From: Erwinia sp. HDF1-3R
GTDB lineage: Bacteria > Pseudomonadota > Gammaproteobacteria > Enterobacterales > Enterobacteriaceae
Reading direction: 5' to 3'
DNA length: 64,000 bases
NCBI RefSeq assembly: GCF_039621855.1
Contig: NZ_CP155071.1
Coordinates: 4,092,001 to 4,156,000 of the forward strand
The notes under the pieces were generated by a model, which was not told the DNA's origin, made no database searches, and was given only the letters and a program-made list of their open reading frames with translations. Of this stretch, positions 56,131 through 64,000 are shown one piece after another. How positions within the stretch are numbered: position 1 is the first letter of the stretch; each line of letters opens with the position of its first letter. Made by a program: the position numbers and the translations under genes.

Positions 56131-57186
56131 ATGATCCCCTCTTATTATGAATTTACCCGACGCCATCTCCTGTTTTTTCTGATTGGATGCTTTATTACCA
56201 CCTTAATCTTAACCACCTCACTGGCACGAAATGCCCCTGATGCTGGTCTAACAGACATGTTCTTTGGCCTGTCTGCCATTGGCGGCTCCTTTGCCTGGAT
56301 GATGGCCAGTGAGGGGCGTGCTTACTGGATCTATACGCTTTGTTCACAGCGTATGCACGAAGACATTGAGGCGCTAAAGTCATTATTTGACCAGCCAGAA
56401 ATAAAAATCGAATACTACCTGACAAAGCCCTGGTGCAGCCTGCTGGCAACGCTTGCCGCTGTGGCAGCAATGTGTCTTATTGGCATATTACTGTCGCCTG
56501 CTGTTATTAATGACTGGCTGGCATTTTGTGGAATAACCGTGTTACCTTTTTGGCTGTACCTCTGCCACAGCTATGCGTTACGAAATAATATTCGCCAGTC
56601 GCTGTATCATCTCAGCAGGCTTAAACCTTACCCCATAACAAAGCATGGGATAAGACGTTATCTTTTTGAGGATACTGTCGTCATGCTGGTGGTAAACCTT
56701 GCACTGGTATTACCTATTGCCAGGAAACCCGCCTTTGCCCTCAATAATGGCAGCCAGACGCCAGCGTTTATTATCGCAATGATAATTTTAATGGAAATCG
56801 TTTTGGTTTTAATGCTTATGCTGGGAAAGAAGAGTAAACGCTATCTTTTCTGCGGGGAATTAATGCTTGAAGAGCTGGAAGCGCCAACCTGTAAGTCTCC
56901 TTATATCACTAAAGGTAACAGGTTCAGCCGGGCGGTTTTTTGGTGTTTATTGGTATGTATCTGGACAATTTTTGTCTGTCTTATTTCGTCATTCGCAGCC
57001 GTTTTTTCTTTTACTCTGATCTATCTTTGTGCTCTCACGTTACCTCTGGGAATATTTCTGCTGGAACGTTTCCATACCCTGGAACTTGATTATCACCAGG
57101 CAGTGAGTATTATCAGCGAATACAGAAAGATAGCACCCGACACTCAAGACAACTGGGATAACCCGAGCCTGGTTAAATTGAAATAA
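56131..57186 (+). CDS. Polytopic inner-membrane protein, unknown function
   Basis: A 351-residue protein with about eight hydrophobic helices (among them LLFFLIGCFITTLILTTSL, LLATLAAVAAMCLIGILL, TVVMLVVNLALVLPIA, FIIAMIILMEIVLVLMLML and FWCLLVCIWTIFVCLISSFA). I recognise no family. It begins two bases after the acyltransferase stop, so it belongs to the cluster's transcript. Its base composition is more AT-rich than the upstream genes. It faces the double-glycine peptide gene across 63 bp, so an immunity-type role is conceivable but speculative. An in-frame GTG at 56122 is an alternative start. Confidence 0.65.
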   Translation: MIPSYYEFTRRHLLFFLIGCFITTLILTTSLARNAPDAGLTDMFFGLSAIGGSFAWMMASEGRAYWIYTLCSQRMHEDIEALKSLFDQPEIKIEYYLTKPWCSLLATLAAVAAMCLIGILLSPAVINDWLAFCGITVLPFWLYLCHSYALRNNIRQSLYHLSRLKPYPITKHGIRRYLFEDTVVMLVVNLALVLPIARKPAFALNNGSQTPAFIIAMIILMEIVLVLMLMLGKKSKRYLFCGELMLEELEAPTCKSPYITKGNRFSRAVFWCLLVCIWTIFVCLISSFAAVFSFTLIYLCALTLPLGIFLLERFHTLELDYHQAVSIISEYRKIAPDTQDNWDNPSLVKLK

Positions 57187-57213
57187 TAAAAAACCACGTC
57201 ACAGACGTGGTTT
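57181..57213 (-). terminator. Intrinsic terminator of the leader-peptide gene
   Basis: AAACCACGTC and GACGTGGTTT form a perfect 10-bp stem with a 3-base loop. On the minus strand it runs into a T-rich tail (TTTTTTATTATTT), so it terminates leftward transcription of the small peptide gene. It may also serve the convergent membrane-protein gene. Confidence 0.85.
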
Positions 57214-57249
57214 GAAAGAGGTGGCCTGTTAACAGACCGCTTTCGGCCG

Positions 57250-57480
57250 TTATGCCCAAAAGGTCAGCAAACCCACCACTTTAAAGAAGCTACTGGTCAT
57301 AAAGGTCAGTGTCTGTGCGCTAAGCTTCACAACGCTGCTAATCGTATTAGGTATAATATTTAGAGCTGAATGGACGGGGCCATCTATAAAACCGACTACC
57401 AAACCGGAAGCAATATTCATAATATCACTCACACACCCACCGCTAACATACTGAATTTCACTATCCATTAACTCACGCAT
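57250..57480 (-). CDS. Double-glycine-leader peptide, class II microcin/bacteriocin-like
   Basis: A 76-residue precursor. The first 15 residues, MRELMDSEIQYVSGG, match the leader pattern of class II microcins (microcin V begins MRTLTLNELDSVSGG), with cleavage expected after GG. The mature part would be 61 residues starting with Cys. It is hydrophobic and glycine- and serine-containing (NIASGLVVGFIDG, then SSFFKVVGLLTFWA), with only two lysines and one cysteine, and lacks the serine-rich siderophore-linked tail of class IIb microcins. AAGGAGT lies before the ATG and a terminator follows. No peptidase-containing ABC exporter is in the window; such exporters use TolC. Confidence 0.72.
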   Translation of the reverse strand: MRELMDSEIQYVSGGCVSDIMNIASGLVVGFIDGPVHSALNIIPNTISSVVKLSAQTLTFMTSSFFKVVGLLTFWA

Positions 57481-57510
57481 TCTTACTCCTTGTTGTCTGC
57501 TAAAACCACA

Positions 57511-57530
57511 GTAGGATAAAATTACCCTAC
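57511..57530. promoter_or_regulatory. Imperfect palindrome upstream of the leader-peptide gene
   Basis: The 20-bp sequence GTAGGATAAAATTACCCTAC equals its own reverse complement at 16 positions and lies ~30 bp before the peptide's start codon. It could be an operator. The surrounding 57481-57802 is AT-rich and holds no other gene. Confidence 0.4.
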
Positions 57531-57802
57531 CTCTGAATAAAGTTTATAGCATTCAATAAATAATAACAGTAGATATTATTCCAAAATAATCTCGCAACAG
57601 TAGAGTTTTGTCCGTGCGAGTAACTCTCACTCTATTTTTTGCTCACAGGACTGTATTAAAACACTAAATAATACTTTTACTATATTAACTCAAGATTTAA
57701 CTGGCATTATATTGATTCACTCATCCGTATTTGACTTATCCGTTGTGATCAGGCTGAACTGAAAAGCATAACCAGAAAATATTTACCACCAAAGGAATGA
57801 TT

Positions 57803-60022
57803 ATGTTTAAAATAAAAAAAAGCAAGAGCCTTTTTTTAAATAACAGCGCACTGTTATCCGTCTTCTTTACACCCTTTTATATGCCTCTTAGCTACGCGGT
57901 AGTTATTTCCCATCCTAATCAGGCCAGTCAACCGCACATCACAACCACGCAGAACGGTCAACAAGTCATTGATATAAATGCGCCTTCCTCCTCTGGACTG
58001 TCCCATAACATTTACAGTGATTTCAATGTCGATAAACAGGGCGTTGTCCTCAACAATGGATTACAAGCCAGTCAGAGTCAGCTGGCGGGCTTAATCGCGG
58101 CAAATGGAAACCTGTCTGGCCAGGCAGCAACGATCATTCTCAATGAGGTACACTCGGTTAAGAAAAGTGAACTTAAAGGCATGATCGAAGTGGCCGGGGA
58201 GCGGGCACAAGTGATTATCGCCAATCCGGCGGGTATCACATGCAGTGGCTGTGGATTTATCAATACTGAACGAGCAACGCTCACTACCGGTACACCACAG
58301 GTTAATGACGGCGTGCTAAGTCATTTTGCCGTGAATGGCGGAAAAGTACTCATCAATGGCAACGGCCTTAAGAATGAAAGCGCTTCTTATACCGATATTA
58401 TCGCCAATATGGTCAATGTCAGTGCCAGCCTTAAAGCCAAAAAACTGCGTGTCATAACCGGAAAAAATAGCGTTGACAATAATACGCTGACCGTCACTAA
58501 AACGGGCCAGGATAATAGCTGGTTAAGTTCCAAAGTAGCCGTAGATATCACTTCGCTGGGCGGGATTCAGGCGGAAAATATTATGATAATGGCGACGGAA
58601 GAGGGTTTTGGCGTTAAAAATGCAGGTTCTATTGCCACCACGCTCAACGATTTAACGCTGACGGCCGGAGGATATCTGACCAACACCGGTATTATCTCTA
58701 CCGCCGGTGGTCTCTCAATTGATACCAATGGCAGCCTGGATAATCGCGGCATACTCAAAAGTGGAGCCACGCTGAGGATCGCAACTCAGGGAAAATCGGT
58801 TGAAAACAAAGGCGAAATTTCTTCAAAGGGGCAGATGACCGTTAACAGCGGGCGGTTGGAGAATCGGGCATCTATCGAAAGTTCAGGTGATATCTCCTTT
58901 AATACCGGAAAAGAAACTTTCTCAAATGGTGTCAATATCTTTCCTGCTAAAATTAGCAGTAAAGGTAAAATCACCATTGCTGCCGGTAACCTTGATAATA
59001 TCAATAATGCGCTTATCTCTTCTGAAAAGGGGTTAAAAATAACCACCGGTAAAATAAACAATCAGAGAGGAAGAATCCTTACTGATGCAGACATGCAGGT
59101 TGAAGCAAAGAGCCTGTATAATTTTATGGGTGGCCTGTTTGCAAAAAATAATATGTCGCTGAATTTTGATGAAATGACACTCAACTCCAGCGGGATAACC
59201 GTCGGGAATGACCTGTTTCTACATGCCCGTAAGGTAGACAGCAGAATGGGTGCAATTCAGGTAGGCGGAAAGGCAACTATAGTAGCTACCCACTCCTATA
59301 TAAATAGCTCAGGCGCAATATCAGTAGGCGCCCTGGATATGACTACCGATAAACTGGCTAACTATGCGGGTCTTATTGCTTCCAGTGGTGATGTAACCAT
59401 CGCTGCAAAAGAAATTGATAACCGTTATATGTCTTTGTATAGCCCTACTTTAGGTATATGGATAGATAACATAGGTGTGAACGGTGGGATTGTTAGTGAA
59501 GGATCGCTCAGGCTGACTACGCAAATGCTGAATAATCAGCAAGGCCGACTCCTCAGCAAAGGCGGAATCTTCTTAAACACGCAGCACATAGATAATACTC
59601 AGGGGTCCGTCTTTGCCCAGAAAGATATCGTTATGAACGTACATAACCTGAATAATGAAAGGGGTAGCGTAAATTCTGACAGTACAATATTTATTACTGC
59701 TGATAAAATAACCGGTTCGGCGGGCTCATTTCAGGCCTTTGACGATCTGGAGCTGACCGTCAACAACTCCTTTTCTAACTACCATAACTTGACTGCTGGC
59801 AATAATATGTCGTTGGACATTGATGGCGCATTTAATAACTGGAAGAAAATTACAGCGGGTCAAAACATTAACATTTATGCCGATCAGATGGGCAACTATC
59901 TGAGTTCAATTTACGCGGGTCGTGATATCAATCTCAATATTGAAGGTATTGACATCAATCTGGGCTGGATTAGCGCGGGGAATAAAAAATATAAGAACGG
60001 CTACGAGATGGGTTACTTCTAA
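57803..60022 (+). CDS. Short TpsA / filamentous-haemagglutinin-type exoprotein
   Basis: A 739-residue protein started at 57803 because AAAGGA lies six bases upstream. A long signal region ends near MPLSYA. The TPS secretion domain (about 35-270) has QQVIDINAPSSSGLSHNIYSDFNVD, the family motif IIANPAGITCSGCGFINTERATLTTG with its cysteine pair, and FAVNGGKVLING. From about 280 to the end run beta-helix repeats (GNLDNINNALISS, NNQQGRLLSKGG, GRDINLNIEG). The protein is short and ends with no toxin or pretoxin domain. No TpsB transporter is present, so it is an orphan or a truncated adhesin. It is AT-rich compared with the backbone. Confidence 0.85.
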   Translation: MFKIKKSKSLFLNNSALLSVFFTPFYMPLSYAVVISHPNQASQPHITTTQNGQQVIDINAPSSSGLSHNIYSDFNVDKQGVVLNNGLQASQSQLAGLIAANGNLSGQAATIILNEVHSVKKSELKGMIEVAGERAQVIIANPAGITCSGCGFINTERATLTTGTPQVNDGVLSHFAVNGGKVLINGNGLKNESASYTDIIANMVNVSASLKAKKLRVITGKNSVDNNTLTVTKTGQDNSWLSSKVAVDITSLGGIQAENIMIMATEEGFGVKNAGSIATTLNDLTLTAGGYLTNTGIISTAGGLSIDTNGSLDNRGILKSGATLRIATQGKSVENKGEISSKGQMTVNSGRLENRASIESSGDISFNTGKETFSNGVNIFPAKISSKGKITIAAGNLDNINNALISSEKGLKITTGKINNQRGRILTDADMQVEAKSLYNFMGGLFAKNNMSLNFDEMTLNSSGITVGNDLFLHARKVDSRMGAIQVGGKATIVATHSYINSSGAISVGALDMTTDKLANYAGLIASSGDVTIAAKEIDNRYMSLYSPTLGIWIDNIGVNGGIVSEGSLRLTTQMLNNQQGRLLSKGGIFLNTQHIDNTQGSVFAQKDIVMNVHNLNNERGSVNSDSTIFITADKITGSAGSFQAFDDLELTVNNSFSNYHNLTAGNNMSLDIDGAFNNWKKITAGQNINIYADQMGNYLSSIYAGRDINLNIEGIDINLGWISAGNKKYKNGYEMGYF

Positions 60023-60037
60023 CACTATGACACACTT

Positions 60038-60060
60038 ATACGCCCCCAGTGGGCGTATTT
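60038..60060 (+). terminator. Hairpin after the TpsA gene
   Basis: ATACGCCC (60038-60045) pairs with GGGCGTAT (60051-60058) around CCAGT, followed by TT. It lies 15 bases after the TpsA stop. Confidence 0.65.
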
Positions 60061-60178
60061 CAGCAATATCAAACGTATAGCTATGTAAATCAGACCCTAT
60101 ACCCTCCCCACATCGCTTCATTTTTCGCCGCTATTCCCCTATTCTATGGGTTTACCTTTGGGCTCAGGACAGAACATG

Positions 60179-60847
60179 ATGAAACGGACTAAAAAAATTA
60201 ATTATGCCTCCTTCCGCAAAAGCTGGAGCGCACGTCATTTAACGCCGGTGGCCATCGCGGTCACGGCAGTATTTATGCTGGCCGGTTGTGAAAAGACCGA
60301 TGAAACGGTTTCGCTGTATCAGAACGCGGATGACTGCTCCAGCGCAAACCCTGGCAAAAGCGAACAGTGCAAAACGGCCTATAACGACGCGAAGAAAGAA
60401 GCGGAAAAAACAGCGCCAAAATATGCCAGCCGTGAAGCCTGCGTAGCTGAATTTGGTGAAGGCCAGTGTCAGCAGGCACCTGCTCAGGCGGGCGTCGGCA
60501 CAACCAACGCCGAATCTCAGCAGAGCGGCAGCTTCTGGATGCCGCTGATGGCAGGTTATATGATGGGCCGGATGATGGGCGGCGGCGCAGGCTTTGCGAA
60601 ACAGCCGCTGTTTACCTCACGCGCGCCAAACAGCCCGGCAAACGGCAAGTTTGTAGATGCCAGCGGCAAAAGCTTCGGCACGGCGACGCCGGGCCGTACC
60701 ATGACCGTGCCAAAAAGCGCGCTGGCACCTAAACCTGCGACCACCAGCACGGTGACCCGCGGTGGGTTTGGCGAGAGCGTGGCTAAACAGTCCTCCATGC
60801 AGCGCAGTAGCGCAGCTTCCGGCTCCAGCCGGTCATTTGGAGGCTGA
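60179..60847 (+). CDS. ygiB: YgiB/UPF0441 family lipoprotein-like protein
   Basis: A 222-residue protein matching E. coli YgiB. A basic N-terminus ([20 protein letters not shown]) leads into a hydrophobic stretch and a lipobox-like FMLAGC, so membrane anchoring by lipid is likely. Then come [18 protein letters not shown], an [15 protein letters not shown] segment, [20 protein letters not shown], and a serine-rich C-terminus ([13 protein letters not shown]). An ATG one codon upstream (60176) is also possible. It is coupled to ygiC, 4 bases downstream. The role is unknown. Confidence 0.92.
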   Translation: MKRTKKINYASFRKSWSARHLTPVAIAVTAVFMLAGCEKTDETVSLYQNADDCSSANPGKSEQCKTAYNDAKKEAEKTAPKYASREACVAEFGEGQCQQAPAQAGVGTTNAESQQSGSFWMPLMAGYMMGRMMGGGAGFAKQPLFTSRAPNSPANGKFVDASGKSFGTATPGRTMTVPKSALAPKPATTSTVTRGGFGESVAKQSSMQRSSAASGSSRSFGG

Positions 60848-60851
60848 TACC

Positions 60852-62012
60852 GTGAAGCGTCTTTCTATACCTGAACGTTCCGGCTGGCGTGAGAAAGCGA
60901 CCGAATACGGTTTCCGTTTTCATACCATGCACGGTGAACCCTACTGGTGCGAGGACGCGTACTACCAGTTTACCCTGCAGCAAATAGAAACGCTGGAGGA
61001 TGTGACCAGCGAGCTGCATCAGATGTGTTTGCAGGTCGTGGATAAGGTGGTAAACAGCGAAGAGCTGCTGACCAAATTCCGTATTCCTAAGCATACCTGG
61101 GACTTTGTCCGTTCGTCATGGAAAACCAGCCAGCCGTCGCTCTATTCACGACTGGATCTGGCCTGGGACGGCACCACCGATGCTAAACTGTTGGAAAACA
61201 ATGCGGACACGCCGACTTCGCTTTACGAAGCCGCTTTTTTCCAGTGGATCTGGCTTGAAGAACAGCTGGCCAGCGGCGTACTGCCTGCCGGCAGCGATCA
61301 GTTCAACAGCCTTCAGGAACAGCTGATTGAACGCTTTGCTACCCTGCATCAGCAGCACGGATTCAGTTGGATACATTTCGCCTGCTGTCGTGATAGCGAT
61401 GAAGATCGTGGAACCGTTCAGTATCTCCAGGACTGCGCCACGGAGGCGGGTCTGCCGAGCGAGTTTCTGTTTATGGATGAAATCGGACTGGGCGAAAAAG
61501 GGCAGTTTACCGATCTTAACGATCAGGTGATCGGCAACCTGTTCAAGCTTTACCCCTGGGAATTTATGCTGCGCGAAGTATTCTCTACCAAGCTGAATGA
61601 CGCTGGCGTGCGCTGGCTGGAGCCAGCATGGAAAAGCATCCTGTCCAATAAAGCGCTGCTGCCGATGCTGTGGAAAATGTTCCCCAACCATCCTAATCTC
61701 CTGCCCGCTTATTTTTCCGAAGACAACGTTCCGTCCATGGACAAATACGTGGTCAAACCGCTGTTTTCTCGCGAGGGGGCCAACATTCGCATCATTGAAA
61801 ACGGACAGGAAATTGCCCGCGTAGACGGGCCATACGGTGAGGAAGGCACCATTGTTCAGCAGTTCCATCCGCTGCCGAAGTTTGGCGACAGCTATACGCT
61901 AATCGGCAGCTGGCTGGTGAACGATCGCCCGGCCGGTATTGGTCTGCGAGAGGATCGGGCGCTGATCACCCAGGATCTCTCCCGCTTTTATCCTCATGCG
62001 TTTATCGACTAA
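60852..62012 (+). CDS. ygiC: ATP-grasp, glutathionylspermidine-synthase-like protein YgiC (GTG start)
   Basis: A 386-residue protein with the ATP-grasp fold of the glutathionylspermidine synthetase C-terminal domain; the GTG start gives the same length as E. coli YgiC. Conserved parts are [64 protein letters not shown] and [22 protein letters not shown]. It probably ligates an amine or amino acid to a peptide, but the substrates are unknown and no amidase domain is attached. It pairs with ygiB. Confidence 0.94.
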   Translation: MKRLSIPERSGWREKATEYGFRFHTMHGEPYWCEDAYYQFTLQQIETLEDVTSELHQMCLQVVDKVVNSEELLTKFRIPKHTWDFVRSSWKTSQPSLYSRLDLAWDGTTDAKLLENNADTPTSLYEAAFFQWIWLEEQLASGVLPAGSDQFNSLQEQLIERFATLHQQHGFSWIHFACCRDSDEDRGTVQYLQDCATEAGLPSEFLFMDEIGLGEKGQFTDLNDQVIGNLFKLYPWEFMLREVFSTKLNDAGVRWLEPAWKSILSNKALLPMLWKMFPNHPNLLPAYFSEDNVPSMDKYVVKPLFSREGANIRIIENGQEIARVDGPYGEEGTIVQQFHPLPKFGDSYTLIGSWLVNDRPAGIGLREDRALITQDLSRFYPHAFID

Positions 62013-62045
62013 CCGCAGTGGATTGACTCGCCAGAAGCAGGTGGC

Positions 62046-62834
62046 TTAGCCACCCACCTGCACTGAAAGCATACTGAGCGATCCCATTACTACGCCTTCA
62101 ACCGGGATCGACACGGCCTCGTTTGGCGTGCGCGATCCCAGCACATACAGCAGCGGCAGATAGTGCTCCGGTGTGGGATTCGACAGCGCTGCCCCTTCAT
62201 GCTGCATAAAGTTAACCAGCGGATGCGCTGCTGCTGCCCCTTCCCATGCCACATTTTCGCGCACATAGGCATCAAATGAGGTCGCCCAGGGATACGCCTC
62301 GGCCTCACCCTGCCAGCGCGCCATTCGCAGGTTGTGCACCACGTTACCGCTGGCGACAATCATTACCCCCTGCTCGCGCAGGGCAGCAAGCTTGCGGCCC
62401 AGCTCGAAATGAAAGGCTGGCGGCTGGGTACCATCAACGCTCAGCTGTACGACCGGTATATCGGCATTGGGGTACATTTTGATCAGCACTCCCCAGGCGC
62501 CATGATCTAACCCCCACTCCCGGTCCATCTGCACGTTAACCGGCGAAAGCGCCTCTGCAATTTGCTGTGCCAGCTGCGGCGAACCGGGTGCCGGATAGCG
62601 TGTATCAAACAGCGCCTGCGGGAAGCCGCCAAAATCATGAATGGTACGTGGTGTTTCCATCGCCGTGACGGCCGTGCCGCGCGTGTACCAGTGTGCAGAG
62701 ACAGCAATAATCGCCCGCGGTCGCGGGAGCGTTTCGCCCAGCCTGCGCCAGGTTTCAGTATAGATATTCTCTTCCAGCACATTCATCGGGCTACCGTGGC
62801 CAAGGAAAAGTGCGGGCATACGTGACTGACTCAT
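62046..62834 (-). CDS. ygiD: 4,5-DOPA-extradiol-type dioxygenase YgiD
   Basis: A 262-residue LigB-type extradiol dioxygenase that opens L-DOPA at the 4,5 position in E. coli. Zinc ligands are the His of FLGHGSPM, the His of VSAHWYTRG, the His near HFELGRKL and the His of SGNVVHNLRMARW. WGLDHGAWGVLIKMYPNAD and LSNPTPEHYLPLLYVLG are also conserved. The start at 62834 (MSQSRMPALFLGHG) follows the E. coli internal start region. It is convergent with ygiC. Confidence 0.93.
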   Translation of the reverse strand: MSQSRMPALFLGHGSPMNVLEENIYTETWRRLGETLPRPRAIIAVSAHWYTRGTAVTAMETPRTIHDFGGFPQALFDTRYPAPGSPQLAQQIAEALSPVNVQMDREWGLDHGAWGVLIKMYPNADIPVVQLSVDGTQPPAFHFELGRKLAALREQGVMIVASGNVVHNLRMARWQGEAEAYPWATSFDAYVRENVAWEGAAAAHPLVNFMQHEGAALSNPTPEHYLPLLYVLGSRTPNEAVSIPVEGVVMGSLSMLSVQVGG

Positions 62835-63138
62835 GATAAATCCCCTAAACGTGTCGGCTTAATGACGCTTACATTACGCCCATTTTTGCGGGGATTAACG
62901 CGGATAAGGATGATGAAGTTAGTCAGGAAATTTGAAGATAGCGTGATGGAACGAAAAAAGCGTATTGAAGGACCAAAGCATTCTGGGGCAAAAGGGATGC
63001 TGAAATATGAGACACGTACAGAAGAAGGGGGAGATAAGGTTGAATGAATGCTGAGATATCCCCTCAGCGGGCAGAACACCCGGTGGGTTTGAAATAATCG
63101 CCGGACAGGAGCTTTACGCCCCCACCCGGCAATGGGTG
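62835..63138. other. Gene-free region between ygiD and ribB
   Basis: About 300 bp where E. coli carries zupT. Small open frames on both strands have no family resemblance or good start signals. Nothing else is seen apart from a short CACCC/GGGTG inverted repeat at the ribB stop codon. Confidence 0.6.
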
Positions 63139-63795
63139 TCAGCTTGCCTGCAGCGTTTCGTGGCTGCGGCGCCAGGCCACCAGATCTTCGATGGTGACGA
63201 CAGGCATATCATGCTGCCTGGCGAATACCACCACTTCCGGTGCATGAGCCATAGTGCCGTCGTCATTCGTCAGCTCACACAGCACGCCCGCAGATTTAAA
63301 ACCGGCCAGCGTAACCAGATCCAGCGTGGCCTCGGTATGACCGCCTCGGGTCAGCACCCCGCCATCGCGGGCGCGAAGCGGGAAAACGTGTCCAGGACGA
63401 TTTAAATCGCTCGGCCGGGCATCATCGGCAATCGCGGCGCGAATAGTGGTGATACGGTCTTTGGCGGAAACGCCGGTGGTAACGCCTTCAGCGGCTTCAA
63501 TCGTCACGGTGAAACCCGTCCCGTAGGCGCTGGTGTTGTTGTCCACCATCATCGGCAGTTCAAGCTGGCGAAGGCGCTGTTCGTTCAGGCAGAGGCAAAC
63601 AATGCCGCTTCCGTGACGAATAGTCAGTGCCATTTGCTCAACGGTCATCGTTTCGGCAGCGAAAACCATATCGCCCTCGTTTTCACGATCTTCGTCGTCC
63701 AGCACCATTACACCACGGCCGTCCTTGAGAGCGGCAATGGCGCGTTGTACACGCTGTTCAGGCGTGCCAAATTCAGAAAGTAGCGTCTGATTCAT
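63139..63795 (-). CDS. ribB: 3,4-dihydroxy-2-butanone 4-phosphate synthase RibB
   Basis: A 218-residue enzyme turning ribulose 5-phosphate into dihydroxybutanone phosphate plus formate for riboflavin synthesis. Metal and substrate residues lie in [67 protein letters not shown] and [13 protein letters not shown] are conserved. It is the stand-alone RibB, not a RibBA fusion. Expression is controlled by the FMN riboswitch in its leader. Confidence 0.97.
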   Translation of the reverse strand: MNQTLLSEFGTPEQRVQRAIAALKDGRGVMVLDDEDRENEGDMVFAAETMTVEQMALTIRHGSGIVCLCLNEQRLRQLELPMMVDNNTSAYGTGFTVTIEAAEGVTTGVSAKDRITTIRAAIADDARPSDLNRPGHVFPLRARDGGVLTRGGHTEATLDLVTLAGFKSAGVLCELTNDDGTMAHAPEVVVFARQHDMPVVTIEDLVAWRRSHETLQAS

Positions 63796-63868
63796 GGTAA
63801 TAAAACCTTATAAAATGTATCGGTTACCAGAACCAGGGCATGCTTAGGAGTGTCATGCAGTGACAAAA

Positions 63869-63897
63869 AATAACGGCAGAACGGGCGCAGGCCCGAC
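63869..63897 (-). terminator. Terminator hairpin in the ribB leader (riboswitch expression platform)
   Basis: On the minus strand CGGGC and GCCCG enclose CTGC, and the sequence then runs through TTCTGCCG into TTATTTTTTG before ribB. This fits the terminator expected to form when FMN binds. Pairing details are inferred. Confidence 0.6.
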
Positions 63898-63903
63898 AGC
63901 ATA

Positions 63904-64000
63904 CGTTACTCTCTCCCATCCGGACTTTAACCGTCGGCTCCGGGATCACACCGGATCTGCTGACCTTCAAACCGGCTGGTCTGAAGCGCTCGCGGGCTTT
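63904..64000 (-). ncRNA. FMN riboswitch (RFN element), 5' part cut by window edge
   Basis: Read on the minus strand, the end of the aptamer shows GGTCAGCAGATCCGGTG, CCGGAGCCGACGGTTAAAG and TCCGGATGGGAGAGAGTAAC, the conserved RFN blocks upstream of enterobacterial ribB. The first stems lie beyond base 64000. Binding FMN should shut off ribB. Confidence 0.93.

Noticed and set aside
62862-63047. 61-codon open frame between ygiD and ribB
   Set aside because: No convincing ribosome binding site, family or conserved context; highly charged random-looking sequence.

Overview
The window reads as chromosomal DNA of an enterobacterium. Gene order and protein similarity to Escherichia coli are strong along both housekeeping stretches: proS-arfB-yaeQ-yaeP-rof-tilS-gloA2-ldcC, and exbDB-metC-yghB-yqhC-dkgA-ftsP-plsC-parC-mdaB-ygiN-parE-yqiA-cpdA-yqiB-nudF-tolC-ygiB-ygiC-ygiD-ribB. 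Several genes expected from E. coli are absent: nlpE between proS and arfB, accA/dnaE beyond ldcC, yqhD beside dkgA, and zupT beside ribB. A periplasmic cyclohexadienyl-dehydratase-like gene and a Csu-type pilus operon are present. This mix suggests Erwiniaceae (Erwinia/Pantoea-like). That placement is inference.

Layout: 1-7384 is the proS to ldcC block, with an added small cytochrome c. 7423-12288 holds a cupin, YlaC, a MocR-type regulator (YdcR) and an MHYT-GGDEF-EAL c-di-GMP protein. The last lies divergent to a five-gene Csu-type chaperone-usher pilus operon (12835-18102). A citrate/tricarballylate-type MFS symporter follows (18458-19777), preceded by a good CRP site. Positions 19778-21516 form a gene-free repeat island: five 41-bp tandem units, three copies of a GC-rich ~240-340-bp element and six 8-bp units. 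21517-40782 is the conserved exbD to tolC backbone.

The most interesting part is 41221-57186, inserted between tolC and ygiB. It is a tightly packed, mostly translationally coupled run of 16 genes. They encode an AcpS-type phosphopantetheinyl transferase, FabG-like ketoreductase, FabZ-like dehydratase, ACP, GcvT-like protein, a fused ketosynthase/chain-length-factor didomain, two degenerate KS-like proteins, a LolD-like ATPase, a periplasmic helical protein, a LolE/FtsX-like permease, a FabL-like reductase, a LolA-like periplasmic protein, an outer-membrane beta-barrel, a FabD-like acyltransferase and a polytopic membrane protein. Together they look like a dedicated type II fatty-acid/polyketide system that makes an acyl product, joined to a Lol-like route carrying it from inner membrane to cell surface. 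It resembles aryl-polyene clusters in logic but has no visible aryl starter enzymes or MMPL exporter. I do not recognise it as a described pathway.

Downstream, on the minus strand, is a 76-residue peptide with a textbook double-glycine (class II microcin-like) leader, its own terminator and a palindromic operator candidate. Next is a short orphan TpsA/filamentous-haemagglutinin-type exoprotein. The conserved ygiB-ygiC-ygiD-ribB block then resumes. The window ends inside the FMN riboswitch that precedes ribB.
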